Positions 43,607 through 51,728 of a stretch of DNA of 64,000 nucleotides are shown here, piece after piece (position 1 is the stretch's first letter; the number at the start of each line of letters is the position of its first letter). Source of the stretch: an uncultured Cyclobacteriaceae bacterium. Its GTDB lineage: Bacteria > Bacteroidota > Bacteroidia > Cytophagales > Cyclobacteriaceae. The notes below the pieces were generated by a model. That model did no database searches, was not told where the DNA came from, and saw only the letters and a list, made by a program, of their open reading frames with translations. Made by a program: the position numbers and the translations under genes. Location: assembly GCA_937146645.1 (NCBI GenBank), contig CAKZRQ010000057.1:62001-126000 (forward strand). Reading direction: 5' to 3'.

Positions 43607-44707
43607 TTAGGATTCCTCTAAGCTGGGATAATCTATATATCCTTTTTCTCCAGGGGTGTAAAAGGTGTCTTGATCATAGTCTGCTAATTCAGCTCCCTTT
43701 TCAAATCGGATAGGCAAATCTGGATTGGAAATAAATGGTTTTCCAAAAGCCACTGCATCTGCAAACCCGTCCTCGATCACTTTGTTTCCAGACTCCTGAT
43801 CAAAGTTTGAATTGATGACTAAAACGCCCTTGTACATGGGACGATATCTTTTCGCGATCTGAGTTTCTAGGAATGGAATTCCGCTCACATCGGTGAATGG
43901 TTCAGACAGGTGTAAATAAGCCAAATCGTAGTCATTTAATTTATTGACGATGTGATCAAAAGTTGGCATGGTTTCTTCATCCGCCTCCATTCCAAATATT
44001 CCGTGAAGAGAAGGATTTAACCTTAGCCCAATACGGTTCTCCGGCATGACTTCTTTTATCGCATCCAGAACATCAAATAGGAATCTAGCTCGGTTTTCAA
44101 TACTTCCACCATACTCATCCGTACGCTGATTGCTTGACTGATTAAAGAACTGATGAAATAAGTAACCATTAGAAGAGTGAATTTCTATTCCATCAAAGCC
44201 TGCTTCCATTGCATTCCTGGCAGCATTTTTAAAATCCTGAATGGTTTGCTGGATTTCATCCAAAGTCATTGCTTTTGGTGCCACGGTTTCCTTAAAACCC
44301 TGAGGGGTGAAGGATTTGGAATTTGGGTTCACAGCTGACGGTGCTAAAGGAAGCTCTCCATCATGGAAGTCAGGATGTGAAACTCGACCCACGTGCCAGA
44401 TTTGAATGAAAATATGTCCATTCTCGTCATGAACTGCCTTGGTAACTTTTTTCCATCCTTCCACTTGCTCTGAAGAATAAATTCCTGGCGTATTGATATA
44501 GCCCACAGCTCTTTCAGAAACCTGAGATCCTTCAGAAATGATAAGTCCGGAGGATGCTCTTTGACGATAATAGGTTTCGTGAATGTCAAAAGGAACATTC
44601 CCTTCGTTAGCGGCACGACTTCTGGTCATTGGAGCCATAAATACTCGATTAGGTAGCTCTAAATCCCCAACTTTTATCGGTTTTAAAAGTGCTTGATTTT
44701 TACTCAT
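43607..44707 (-). CDS. Old Yellow Enzyme / alkene reductase
   Basis: 366 residues from the ATG at 44707; a TTG nine codons upstream is poor. OYE-family motifs: NRVFMAPMTRSRA, GLIISEGSQVSERAVGYINT, the active-site HSSNGYLFHQFF (His and Asn that bind the substrate carbonyl or nitro group) and QRTDEYGGSIENR. It has the NemA/N-ethylmaleimide-reductase type layout and uses FMN and NAD(P)H to reduce activated C=C or nitro groups. Next to YpdA and NRDE, a redox-defence role is plausible. Confidence 0.9.
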   Translation of the reverse strand: MSKNQALLKPIKVGDLELPNRVFMAPMTRSRAANEGNVPFDIHETYYRQRASSGLIISEGSQVSERAVGYINTPGIYSSEQVEGWKKVTKAVHDENGHIFIQIWHVGRVSHPDFHDGELPLAPSAVNPNSKSFTPQGFKETVAPKAMTLDEIQQTIQDFKNAARNAMEAGFDGIEIHSSNGYLFHQFFNQSSNQRTDEYGGSIENRARFLFDVLDAIKEVMPENRIGLRLNPSLHGIFGMEADEETMPTFDHIVNKLNDYDLAYLHLSEPFTDVSGIPFLETQIAKRYRPMYKGVLVINSNFDQESGNKVIEDGFADAVAFGKPFISNPDLPIRFEKGAELADYDQDTFYTPGEKGYIDYPSLEES

Positions 44708-44853
44708 TGGTGTTGGTTGATTAAGTATTTTCAAAATTTAATGTCTAGACAACTAATATGGCTTGTGCTTGGTTCGCTCCGCTCAAAGAAATGATAGGAG
44801 AGGAGTCGGTTTTTTTCTTTTAATTCCAGATTAATGCAAGAAATCATGTGCAA

Positions 44854-45663
44854 ATGAATCATAATCTAAAAGATGGATTAGTACTAATTACCGGCGCAGC
44901 AAGTGGCATCGGGCTTGATTTGGCTAAGACTCTGGAAAGCCAAGGACGGGAATTACTTTTGATAGATTTAAATGCGAAAGCCCTTCAAGAACACTTTACC
45001 GAATCTGATTCTATTCACTTTGCTGCAGGAGATGTTTCTATGGTTGAATTTTGGGAGGAGACTATAAATAGGAAAGTCGAGCACAAGTCCATCTCCTATC
45101 TATTTAACTGTGCTGGGGTTATCCGGCCAGGTTTTGTTCGGGACTTTTCATTGGAGGATATAGACTTTCATCTGGATGTAAATACCAAGGGCAGTATTCT
45201 GGGTTTGCGATATGTCGCAAATATCATGAAGGATCAAGGCATCGGTCATATCATCAACATTTCCTCCCTGGCTGGACTAGCACCCGTCTCTGGTCTGAGT
45301 CTCTATTCTGCGTCCAAGTTTGCGATTCGCGGATTTAGTCTAGCAGCGGCAGCGGAGTACAAGCAGTTTGGAGTAAGTATTTCGGTGGTTTGTCCTGATT
45401 TGGTAAAAACCCCTATGCTAGACTTGCAGCTGGATTACCCAGAGGAGGCAAAGCTGACTTTTAGTGGACCAGAAAAAGTGCTCACCCCAGGCGACATTAC
45501 AAAGGTTTTGTTGAAGCTAATGGAGAGGCCAAAGGACTTGGTTTGCATCCCTGAATCGCGTGGGCTACTTGCAAAACTGGCTGGAATTTGGCCGAGCCTA
45601 GGAGAAATGTTCAGAAAAAGTTTAGAAAGTAAGGGAGAGAAAACCCTTCAAAAACTACGCTGA
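44854..45663 (+). CDS. Short-chain dehydrogenase/reductase
   Basis: 269 residues from the ATG at 44854; a GTG two codons upstream is also possible. Cofactor motif TGAASGIG at about 14-21, NCAGV for structural Asn, and the catalytic Ser with YSASK (Tyr and Lys). The loop after it (VVCPDLVKTPML) is typical of the classical group. The substrate is unknown. It is alone on the plus strand ahead of the BlaI operator. Confidence 0.88.
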   Translation: MNHNLKDGLVLITGAASGIGLDLAKTLESQGRELLLIDLNAKALQEHFTESDSIHFAAGDVSMVEFWEETINRKVEHKSISYLFNCAGVIRPGFVRDFSLEDIDFHLDVNTKGSILGLRYVANIMKDQGIGHIINISSLAGLAPVSGLSLYSASKFAIRGFSLAAAAEYKQFGVSISVVCPDLVKTPMLDLQLDYPEEAKLTFSGPEKVLTPGDITKVLLKLMERPKDLVCIPESRGLLAKLAGIWPSLGEMFRKSLESKGEKTLQKLR

Positions 45664-45694
45664 ACATCGATTTTCTCTGATTAACACTTTTTAA

Positions 45695-45763
45695 TACGAT
45701 TATTTTCGTAGATAATATTGATTTACGAGGCTCTTCGTATAACTTTGTACGAAAGCTATCGTA
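45695..45763 (+). promoter_or_regulatory. Array of three identical operator dyads, TACGA-N6-TCGTA
   Basis: The 16-bp dyad occurs at 45695-45710, 45724-45739 and 45748-45763. All ten arm bases are identical in each copy while the six-base spacers differ (TTATTT, GGCTCT, AAGCTA). Centres are 29 and 24 bp apart, and the last dyad ends 9 nt before the blaI-like ATG. This is the expected place for autoregulation by BlaI/MecI-type repressors, whose known operators are similarly dyadic (TACA/TGTA). Confidence 0.85.
45717..45747 (+). promoter_or_regulatory. Promoter of the blaI/blaR1-like operon
   Basis: ATTG at 45717-45720 as -33, 19 bp, then TAACTTTG at 45740-45747, an exact match to the -7 pattern TAnnTTTG. 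Operator dyad 2 fills the spacer and dyad 3 starts one base after the -7 box, so repressor binding would directly block RNA polymerase. Confidence 0.7.
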
Positions 45764-45772
45764 AGAACTACC

Positions 45773-46147
45773 ATGACTAAGCCAACAGAATCAGAATTAG
45801 AGATTCTTTCTATCCTTTGGGAAATGAAAGAAGCCAGCGTGAGACAGGTCCATGAAAGGTTAGCCCAAAACAAAGAGACAGGCTACACCACTACCCTTAA
45901 AATCATGCAGATTATGCATTCCAAAGGTTTGGTCGCTCGGGACGAAAGTAGTCGCTCCCATATTTATAGACCGGCCACTAATAAGAAGGAAACCCAATCC
46001 TCGTTATTGAAGAACCTGATGAATACTGCCTTTGGCGGTTCAGCCCAAAACTTAGTGATGCAGGCCTTAGGCCAGGAAAAGCCCTCCAAGGAGGAGCTTG
46101 AAGAAATTAGAGCATTTTTAGACCAACTAGAACACAACAAATCATGA
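45773..46147 (+). CDS. BlaI/MecI/CopY-family repressor
   Basis: 124 residues: a winged helix-turn-helix (about 5-75, ESELEILSILWEMKEASVRQ, ETGYTTTLKIMQIMHSKGL) and a C-terminal dimerisation helix. In the known systems such a repressor is cleaved or released when the partner M56 protease senses a signal. The gene starts 9 nt after the third of three matching operator dyads and overlaps the M56 gene by 4 nt. The controlled genes are at least this operon. Confidence 0.93.
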   Translation: MTKPTESELEILSILWEMKEASVRQVHERLAQNKETGYTTTLKIMQIMHSKGLVARDESSRSHIYRPATNKKETQSSLLKNLMNTAFGGSAQNLVMQALGQEKPSKEELEEIRAFLDQLEHNKS

Positions 46148-48303
46148 ACCTATTAAACGACTGGATATCAGAATCAATGCTTTCTGCATTTGGTTGGACG
46201 CTGATTCATTCAGTGTGGCAGATGATTCTGATATCCGCCATTCTTTGGATCGGACTTAAGATTTTCCGAAGCAAAAGCCCGGATTTCAAGTACCGAATGT
46301 CCTATGCAGCCATGTTGCTCTGTTTGATCACCACCGTAGGAACCTTTGTCTATGTTTTTGATTCTTCCGAGTATTCAGTGATTCCAGCTAGCGGAGAGAT
46401 CGCATTGGCAATGAATCAGGCGATCAATTCACAGACCATCGTAGACTCCAGAATTAGTACCTGGGATTCCTTAGTGAAAGTACTGGATCCTCAAATCCCC
46501 TTCTTAGTTAATGTTTGGTTTCTTGGGGCTCTGCTATTCCTGTTTAGGCTATTTGGGAATCTGGCAGCGGTGCGTAACCTTAAAGTTGCGAGCCAACCCG
46601 TAAAGGATTTCGAACTTGAAAAGACTTTCTACCGCTTGATTGGGAAGATGGATCTTGGTAACAATGTAGAATTGAGGACGGGTGAACACTCTTCTTCGCC
46701 TCTGACTTTTGGAACTTTCAAGCCTGTGGTTCTGATCCCTGCCGGATTGATTTTCCACCTTTCACCCAGCCAACTGGAAGCGATTATCGCTCATGAGCTA
46801 GCTCATATTAAAAGGTACGATTACCTCGCAAATGTGATCCAAAGCTCTCTGGAGGTCATTTTCTTTTACCATCCTTCTTTCTGGTGGATGAGCCAGACGA
46901 TAAAAGAACTCAGAGAAAATGCGGCAGATGATTTAGCGGTGGAGGCCGGAATTTCTCCGGATACTTTAGCGTACAGCCTTGCCGAAGTTTTGAATTATTC
47001 GCGCGGTGCGCAAAGCGAATTAGCTTTGGCCGCTGCCAAAAAAAGAAACCCTACACTACAAAGAATAAAAAGGATTCTGGGCCAGCCCGCTCAGACCTAT
47101 CCACAAAACCCTATTATTTCTATACCCATGATTTTAACGCTATTTATCACCTTGGGAATGGTTGCTACGACCGCCCAGCCTCTGCCGGAAAAGCCTGAAG
47201 AAGTAATGCCTTTGGCTTCTGTACAAATGCCTGAAGTGGAAATTCCTTTCCAATTGGCATCACTACCAGATACTACAGAGAAGAAAGTGCTGAAAGAGGT
47301 CATTATTCATACTGATGAGGAAACTTCGGATAAGAATGTGACCCGGATTTACATTGATGATGACAAGGAAGAAGGAGAAAATGTCTTCGTCTGGGAGGAT
47401 AGTGAAGGTGTAGTCCTTGAATTGAAAGGTACCGATAAGGTAATGCTTCAGTACGATAAGGACATGCTTATTCTCGATGGCGATACGCTGGAGTTAGGTG
47501 GATTAGAAAATTTGTATATCGACAGCATGGTCTTCGATATGTCAAACTTCCCTGTATTGGAATTAGCAGATATGCCTAATATCAGCATGATGCCATCTGT
47601 GGATTTCGATTTTGAGGAATTTGCTCCCTTGCCTGATATGGATTTCGATTTTGAATTCGACGCACCTATGATGTTCGAATTTGAAGGAGGAGAGGATTAC
47701 GTATTCTGGGAAGTTGATACGACAGAAATGTCAAAGGAAGAAAGAGAAGCATGGCAGAAAGACTGGGAAAGAAAGGCTGAGGAATTCGCCAAGAAGATGG
47801 AGGAAAAAGCTAAGGTTTGGGAAGAGGAAATGGGTCCAAAATTCAAGGAGTACGAAGAGAGAATGAAGGAGTGGCAGAAAACCTGGGAGCCAAAGATGAA
47901 GGAGTATGAGGAAAAAATTAAGGCTTGGCAAAAGGAAAATGAGCCTAAAATGAGGGAATTCGAAATGAAAATGCAGCAGTGGGAAAAAGAAAACCAGCCG
48001 AAAATCGAAGAATTCCAGAAGAAAGTAGAGAAATGGCAAAAGGAGAATGAGGTGAAAATCCAGGAGCTGGTAAAACAGCTGGAAAAAGAAACTTCTGAGG
48101 TAAACAAGGAAAATTTAGAAGCTCAGTATGAAGCAGCACTTAAAGCTATGGAACTGGAAATGAAGGCCAATCGGGAAAACATAGAAACAGCCAAAGAGCT
48201 AGAGATGATGGCTAGAGAATTGGAACTCCAGCAAAGAAAAGCGGTCATTGAGGCTAGAAAAGCTGAAATAGAAGCTCAGAAGAATGCCAATGAAAATAAT
48301 TGA
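46144..48303 (+). CDS. BlaR1-like M56 metallopeptidase with 18-residue helical repeats
   Basis: 719 residues. Four membrane segments flank an M56 zinc peptidase with HELAH at 217-221 and the downstream ENAADDLAVEAG Glu region. After the last membrane helix (about 320-342) a beta-rich, acidic segment (about 355-520, with DFDFEEF/DFDFEFD) leads into a long Lys/Glu/Trp helix. It contains four tandem units of exactly 18 residues at 565-636 (PKFKEYEERMKEWQKTWE, PKMKEYEEKIKAWQKENE and so on). It has no penicillin-binding sensor domain as in BlaR1, so a beta-lactam signal is not supported. It overlaps the repressor gene and presumably destroys or controls it. Confidence 0.88.
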   Translation: MNLLNDWISESMLSAFGWTLIHSVWQMILISAILWIGLKIFRSKSPDFKYRMSYAAMLLCLITTVGTFVYVFDSSEYSVIPASGEIALAMNQAINSQTIVDSRISTWDSLVKVLDPQIPFLVNVWFLGALLFLFRLFGNLAAVRNLKVASQPVKDFELEKTFYRLIGKMDLGNNVELRTGEHSSSPLTFGTFKPVVLIPAGLIFHLSPSQLEAIIAHELAHIKRYDYLANVIQSSLEVIFFYHPSFWWMSQTIKELRENAADDLAVEAGISPDTLAYSLAEVLNYSRGAQSELALAAAKKRNPTLQRIKRILGQPAQTYPQNPIISIPMILTLFITLGMVATTAQPLPEKPEEVMPLASVQMPEVEIPFQLASLPDTTEKKVLKEVIIHTDEETSDKNVTRIYIDDDKEEGENVFVWEDSEGVVLELKGTDKVMLQYDKDMLILDGDTLELGGLENLYIDSMVFDMSNFPVLELADMPNISMMPSVDFDFEEFAPLPDMDFDFEFDAPMMFEFEGGEDYVFWEVDTTEMSKEEREAWQKDWERKAEEFAKKMEEKAKVWEEEMGPKFKEYEERMKEWQKTWEPKMKEYEEKIKAWQKENEPKMREFEMKMQQWEKENQPKIEEFQKKVEKWQKENEVKIQELVKQLEKETSEVNKENLEAQYEAALKAMELEMKANRENIETAKELEMMARELELQQRKAVIEARKAEIEAQKNANENN
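47836..48051 (+). repeat. Four tandem 54-bp units in the M56 gene
   Basis: Units begin at 47836, 47890, 47944 and 47998, each encoding 18 residues with P-K at positions 1-2, a hydrophobic residue at 3, E at 5, Y or F at 6, and W at 13; a partial fifth unit follows. Because 18 residues make five helical turns, every unit keeps the same face, suiting a straight charged helix. Confidence 0.85.
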
Positions 48304-48325
48304 TTTGTGTGTTTGATAAAGAAAT

Positions 48326-48351
48326 GCCTGTCCGAATGGACAGGCTTTTTT
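48326..48351 (+). terminator. Intrinsic terminator after the M56 gene
   Basis: GCCTGTCC-GAAT-GGACAGGC, a perfect 8-bp stem followed by six T residues, starts 23 nt after the stop at 48303. Confidence 0.9.
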
Positions 48352-48383
48352 GTTTAAAAGAATGCCTCTTCGTGAGGGGAAAG

Positions 48384-48415
48384 AGTCCAAACAATCCATT
48401 AAGTTTGGACTTTTT
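48384..48415 (+). terminator. Second hairpin with T run in the MFS leader
   Basis: AGTCCAAAC-N10-GTTTGGACT, a perfect 9-bp stem, runs straight into TTTTT and ends about 8 nt before the MFS ATG at 48424. It could be a back-up terminator or an attenuator/leader element of the MFS gene. Confidence 0.55.
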
Positions 48416-48423
48416 ATTTGATC

Positions 48424-49650
48424 ATGCAGACCAATTCCAAAAGAGCTCTTGTCTTTATATTCATCACCATTTTGGTGGATGTGATCGGTCTTGGTGTGAT
48501 AATCCCAGTGGTCCCAACTCTTATCGAGGAACTCACTGGAGAGGGAATCAGTGAAGCTTCTCGCTATGGTGGCTGGTTGATTTTTGCATTTGCCGCTACT
48601 CAGTTTTTATTCTCTCCTGTGATGGGAGGTTTGTCAGACCGATTTGGGCGGAGACCAGTCCTATTGCTTTCCCTCTTCGGTCTGGGGATTGATTATGTTT
48701 TTCATGCTTTGGCACCCACGCTCTTTTGGTTGTTTGTCGGAAGAGTTATTGCAGGAGTTTTTGGGGCTAGTTTTACTACTGCCACTGCCTATATCGCTGA
48801 TATCAGCACTCCTGAGAAGAGATCTCAAAACTTTGGATTGATAGGTGCGGCCTTTGGCTTAGGCTTTATCATCGGACCTGTCATTGGAGGGGTGGCAGGT
48901 TCTGAGTTCGGGCCAAGAGCGCCTTTTTATGTGGCTGCAGCCTTATCTCTTTTGAATGTGCTTTATGGCTTCTTTGTTCTTCCAGAATCTCTGGAAAAAG
49001 ATAAGCGTAGAAAGTTTGATTGGAGACGAGCGAACCCGATTGGTTCTCTTATGAATCTGAGAAAGTACCCCATCGTATCTGGATTGGTTGTCTCTCTTGT
49101 TTTGATCTATTTGGCTGGTCACGCGGTGCAAAGCAATTGGTCGTATTATACCATGTTTAAGTTCGACTGGGACGAGGCCATGGTAGGATATTCCCTTGGT
49201 GTAGTTGGCCTTCTGGTGGCAGCTGTTCAAGGGGGTCTAATTAGAGTGGTAATTCCCAGAATAGGTCAAGCAAAATCGGTCTATCTCGGATTAGCACTTT
49301 ATGCCGTGGGACTCTTTTGCTTCGGTATGGCGAATGTGGGATGGATGATGTTAGTATTCCTAATTCCTTATTGCTTGGGAGGAATTTCAGGGCCAGCACT
49401 TCAGGGTATTATTTCCTCACAGGTGCCTTCAAATGAGCAAGGAGAATTGCAGGGTGCTTTGACCAGTTTGGTGAGTGCAACTTCCATCGTAGGTCCAGTT
49501 ATGATGAACAGTATTTTCGCTTATTTTTCAACAGACGAAGCTCCTGTTTATTTACCTGGAGCCTCTTTTTTCTTAGCCGCCATATTGACCATAATCAGTT
49601 TGATTTTAGCCTATCGAGTGCTATCCGTCCGCTTCAAATCTCTGATTTAA
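48424..49650 (+). CDS. MFS transporter, TCR/Tet-like group
   Basis: 408 residues from the ATG at 48424; a TTG two codons upstream is unlikely. Twelve membrane helices are apparent. DHA1/Tet motifs: [19 protein letters not shown] in TM1, the loop [32 protein letters not shown] in the TM4-5 region, and GPVIGGVAG in TM5. The relatives are tetracycline and multidrug exporters; the natural substrate here is unknown and resistance should not be assumed. It is separated from the blaI/blaR1 pair by two hairpins. Confidence 0.88.
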   Translation: MQTNSKRALVFIFITILVDVIGLGVIIPVVPTLIEELTGEGISEASRYGGWLIFAFAATQFLFSPVMGGLSDRFGRRPVLLLSLFGLGIDYVFHALAPTLFWLFVGRVIAGVFGASFTTATAYIADISTPEKRSQNFGLIGAAFGLGFIIGPVIGGVAGSEFGPRAPFYVAAALSLLNVLYGFFVLPESLEKDKRRKFDWRRANPIGSLMNLRKYPIVSGLVVSLVLIYLAGHAVQSNWSYYTMFKFDWDEAMVGYSLGVVGLLVAAVQGGLIRVVIPRIGQAKSVYLGLALYAVGLFCFGMANVGWMMLVFLIPYCLGGISGPALQGIISSQVPSNEQGELQGALTSLVSATSIVGPVMMNSIFAYFSTDEAPVYLPGASFFLAAILTIISLILAYRVLSVRFKSLI

Positions 49651-49847
49651 CGAGGAATTCTCATCCTTTTGGGACTAAGCCTTTCGTAATGATTTTTTTA
49701 TGGGAAATTGTCCCACTTTTGGGCTCTCTTGGGAAGATTTCTAATGCCCTATTTCCAATTTATGGCACGAAAAGTGCTTTATTCGGCTCCATTCAAGGAT
49801 TTTGAGATTTGGCTAAGTTCTTTTGTATCAAGAGAATAGCTTTAGAA

Positions 49848-49893
49848 AAAACTTGATTTTTTTCTCCTAATTATTGGCTTAGGAGCAAGTTTT
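49848..49893 (+). promoter_or_regulatory. Long stem-loop upstream of the MraZ boxes
   Basis: AAAACTTG + 8-nt bulge + CTCCTAA pairs with TTAGGAG + CAAGTTTT, leaving an 8-nt loop: 15 paired positions in two arms. It may end transcription from the MFS gene or lie at a protein-binding site. No T tract directly follows except TTTT within the arm. Confidence 0.45.
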
Positions 49894-49908
49894 GGCTACT
49901 TTTAAAAG

Positions 49909-49938
49909 AAAGTGGGAAAAAGTGGGGTAAAGTGGTAG
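49909..49938 (+). promoter_or_regulatory. mraZ: Three MraZ-box-like direct repeats, 10-bp spacing
   Basis: AGTGGGAAAA, AGTGGGGTAA and AGTGGTAGAA follow each other at 49911, 49921 and 49931, with A-rich flanks (AAAGTGG in each case). Known MraZ proteins bind TGGG or AAAGTG repeats spaced by 10 bp in front of their own gene, so autoregulation is likely. Confidence 0.75.
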
Positions 49939-49957
49939 AATGTGTAAGTCATTTTGT

Positions 49958-49965
49958 TACTTTTG
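49958..49965 (+). promoter_or_regulatory. -7 element of the dcw promoter
   Basis: TACTTTTG matches TAnnTTTG exactly, 32 nt before the mraZ ATG. The MraZ boxes occupy the -33 region, so no independent -33 TTTG is seen. Confidence 0.55.
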
Positions 49966-49997
49966 TTTTTACTGCATCCCAGAGATTTTTCGATTGA

Positions 49998-50432
49998 ATG
50001 TTCAACAGCCAGTACGATAGCAAGCTAGATCCGAAAGGGCGGTTGGTTTTGCCAGCCAAAATTAAGGCTGCCATTCCTGAAGCGAATGGCACCTCGCTGA
50101 TGCTTCGCATGGCTGAAGACAAGTGTTTGGCGCTTTACACAATGAACGAGTATAAAAAACTCGAAGGTCAGATCAAGTCGCTTTCAATCAATAATCCGGA
50201 ACAACGAATGCTTCAGCGTTCATTTTTTATCAGTAGTGTGGAGGTGGAATTGGATAGTGCAGGCCGCCTGCTTATTCCAAAAGTTTACCAAGCCTATGCT
50301 GGATTAGAAAAAGAAGTAGTAGTCGTGGGAATGGGTACGCGGATCGAACTCTGGCATCCAGAGAAGTATCAGCAAAATATTATTGCTGATCCGGCGGACT
50401 TGTCAAATCTGATGGAAAAATATCTCTCCTAA
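49998..50432 (+). CDS. mraZ: MraZ transcriptional regulator
   Basis: 144 residues with two SpoVT/AbrB-like folds: YDSKLDPKGRLVLPAKIK and VELDSAGRLLIPKVYQAYAG, the two DxxGR motifs of the family. It forms ring-like oligomers that bind repeat boxes in its own promoter and tune the dcw operon. Three matching boxes lie 60-90 bp upstream. rsmH starts 4 nt after its stop. Confidence 0.96.
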   Translation: MFNSQYDSKLDPKGRLVLPAKIKAAIPEANGTSLMLRMAEDKCLALYTMNEYKKLEGQIKSLSINNPEQRMLQRSFFISSVEVELDSAGRLLIPKVYQAYAGLEKEVVVVGMGTRIELWHPEKYQQNIIADPADLSNLMEKYLS

Positions 50433-50436
50433 GTTT

Positions 50437-51348
50437 ATGACAGCTTCCACGTACCACATACCAGTCATGCTTTCCCAATGCACTGAAGGATTGGCTATAG
50501 ACCCTAACGGAACCTATGTCGATGTGACCTTCGGTGGTGGTGGACATTCCCGTGCTATCCTAGAGGAGCTGGATCAGGGAAGGCTTTTGGCATTTGATCA
50601 GGATCAGGATGCTTTAGAGAATGTACCTGAAGATGAGCGATTTACTTTCATTCAGGCCAATTTTCGGGATTTGAAAAAATACTTACGTCTTCACGGCGTT
50701 CGACAAGTGGATGGAATTTTGGCTGATTTGGGCATTTCTTCACATCAGATAGATGAAGCGAGTAGAGGTTTCTCTACAAGATTCGCTGGCGACCTCGACA
50801 TGCGGATGAATCAGTCTGGTCAAATCACTGCTAAAGAAATTCTCAACACTTACGATGAAGCTCAGCTTCACAAGATTTTGGGAGTTTATGGAGAAGTGAA
50901 GAATGCCAAGACTTTGGCAAGAGGAATCGTGACTGAGCGAACCGTGATGCCTTTCGAGACCACAGAGGGTTTTACCACATTTCTACGAAAGTATGCTCCT
51001 CGGGGAAAGGAATTTAAATATTACGCTCAGGTTTTCCAGGCACTCAGAATCGAAGTGAATGATGAAATCGGAGCACTCGAAGATTTCCTTACCGATACCA
51101 TAGAGGTCTTGAAGCCGGAGGGCCGACTTGTAGTCATGAGCTATCATAGCCTTGAGGATAGGTTGGTGAAAAGCATGATGACGAAAGGCAAGTTTCATGG
51201 CGAGGTGGAGAAAGATTTCTATGGAAATCTGATTCGGCCTTTTGAGCCTGTCAGCAGAAAGGCGATCACTGCGGAAGCGAAAGAGATCGGTGAAAATTCC
51301 AGAGCGCGCAGCGCAAAGTTGAGAATTGCTAAACGATCAGAGCTATGA
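50437..51348 (+). CDS. rsmH: 16S rRNA (cytosine1402-N4)-methyltransferase
   Basis: 303 residues, the standard length. The SAM site is VDVTFGGGGHSRAILEEL; other MraW markers are ILADLGISSHQIDEASRGFS, the ARGIV segment and the end AKLRIAKR. It methylates C1402 of 16S rRNA together with RsmI. It overlaps ftsL by 4 nt. Confidence 0.96.
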   Translation: MTASTYHIPVMLSQCTEGLAIDPNGTYVDVTFGGGGHSRAILEELDQGRLLAFDQDQDALENVPEDERFTFIQANFRDLKKYLRLHGVRQVDGILADLGISSHQIDEASRGFSTRFAGDLDMRMNQSGQITAKEILNTYDEAQLHKILGVYGEVKNAKTLARGIVTERTVMPFETTEGFTTFLRKYAPRGKEFKYYAQVFQALRIEVNDEIGALEDFLTDTIEVLKPEGRLVVMSYHSLEDRLVKSMMTKGKFHGEVEKDFYGNLIRPFEPVSRKAITAEAKEIGENSRARSAKLRIAKRSEL

Positions 51349-51728
51349 GTCAGAACCGATTTAAGAAAAAGCTGAAGAAGGGAAATACCCAGAAGAAGGG
51401 TTCAGGAAAAACCATTTTCTCCTGGATCGAGGAAAAATTGAATATCACTCCGGTGATAGGTGAAGGGGTACCTGTACAGCTGGTGCCACCGGTTACTTTC
51501 ATTGCCTTGCTGGCATTGATTTACATCTACAGTAATCACCGAGCTGAAAATATGGTCCGAAAGATCGAGAAAGCTCAGCAGGAAGTAGAAGACCTTAGAG
51601 CGGATGTCACGACTCTTGAGGCAGAATACATGCTTAGCAGCATGCAGTCCGAAGTAGCCAAGAAAGTTGCTTCTCAAGGAATAGAAGAATTGGATAAGCC
51701 ACCGATTAAAATAGAACTCGAAGAGTGA
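51345..51728 (+). CDS. ftsL: FtsL-like cell division protein
   Basis: 127 residues: a basic cytoplasmic N-terminus (FKKKLKKGNTQKKGSGKT), one membrane helix (about 45-65, VTFIALLALIYIYSNH) and a periplasmic leucine-zipper-like coil (about 68-105). It is placed between rsmH and ftsI as in other dcw clusters. It would join FtsQ and FtsB in the complex that activates FtsWI. Family identity is by size, layout and position. Confidence 0.85.
   Translation: MSQNRFKKKLKKGNTQKKGSGKTIFSWIEEKLNITPVIGEGVPVQLVPPVTFIALLALIYIYSNHRAENMVRKIEKAQQEVEDLRADVTTLEAEYMLSSMQSEVAKKVASQGIEELDKPPIKIELEE

Larger units (their letters stand above)
49651..49997. other. 347-bp leader region before the dcw cluster
   Basis: No ORF is credible. 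It contains, in order, a long imperfect hairpin (49848-49893), a CTTTTAAAAG palindrome (49899-49908), three MraZ-box-like repeats (49909-49938) and a -7 element (49958-49965) for mraZ. The 5' half after the MFS gene has only weak short hairpins. Confidence 0.7.

Noticed and set aside
47697..48107. Antisense Phe/Ser-rich frames opposite the M56 coiled-coil region
   Set aside because: They mirror the repeated Lys/Glu codons of the real gene and have no independent support.
45773..48303. Calling the BlaI/M56 pair a beta-lactam resistance regulator
   Set aside because: The M56 protein lacks the penicillin-binding sensor domain and no beta-lactamase gene is adjacent.
48424..49650. Calling the MFS gene a tetracycline resistance gene
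   Set aside because: It belongs to the broad TCR/Tet-like group but lacks evidence of tetracycline specificity, and no TetR-type regulator is next to it.
49700..49780. Short dyads (TGGGA/TCCCA, GCAC/GTGC) after the MFS gene as terminators
   Set aside because: Stems of four to five bp only; too weak.
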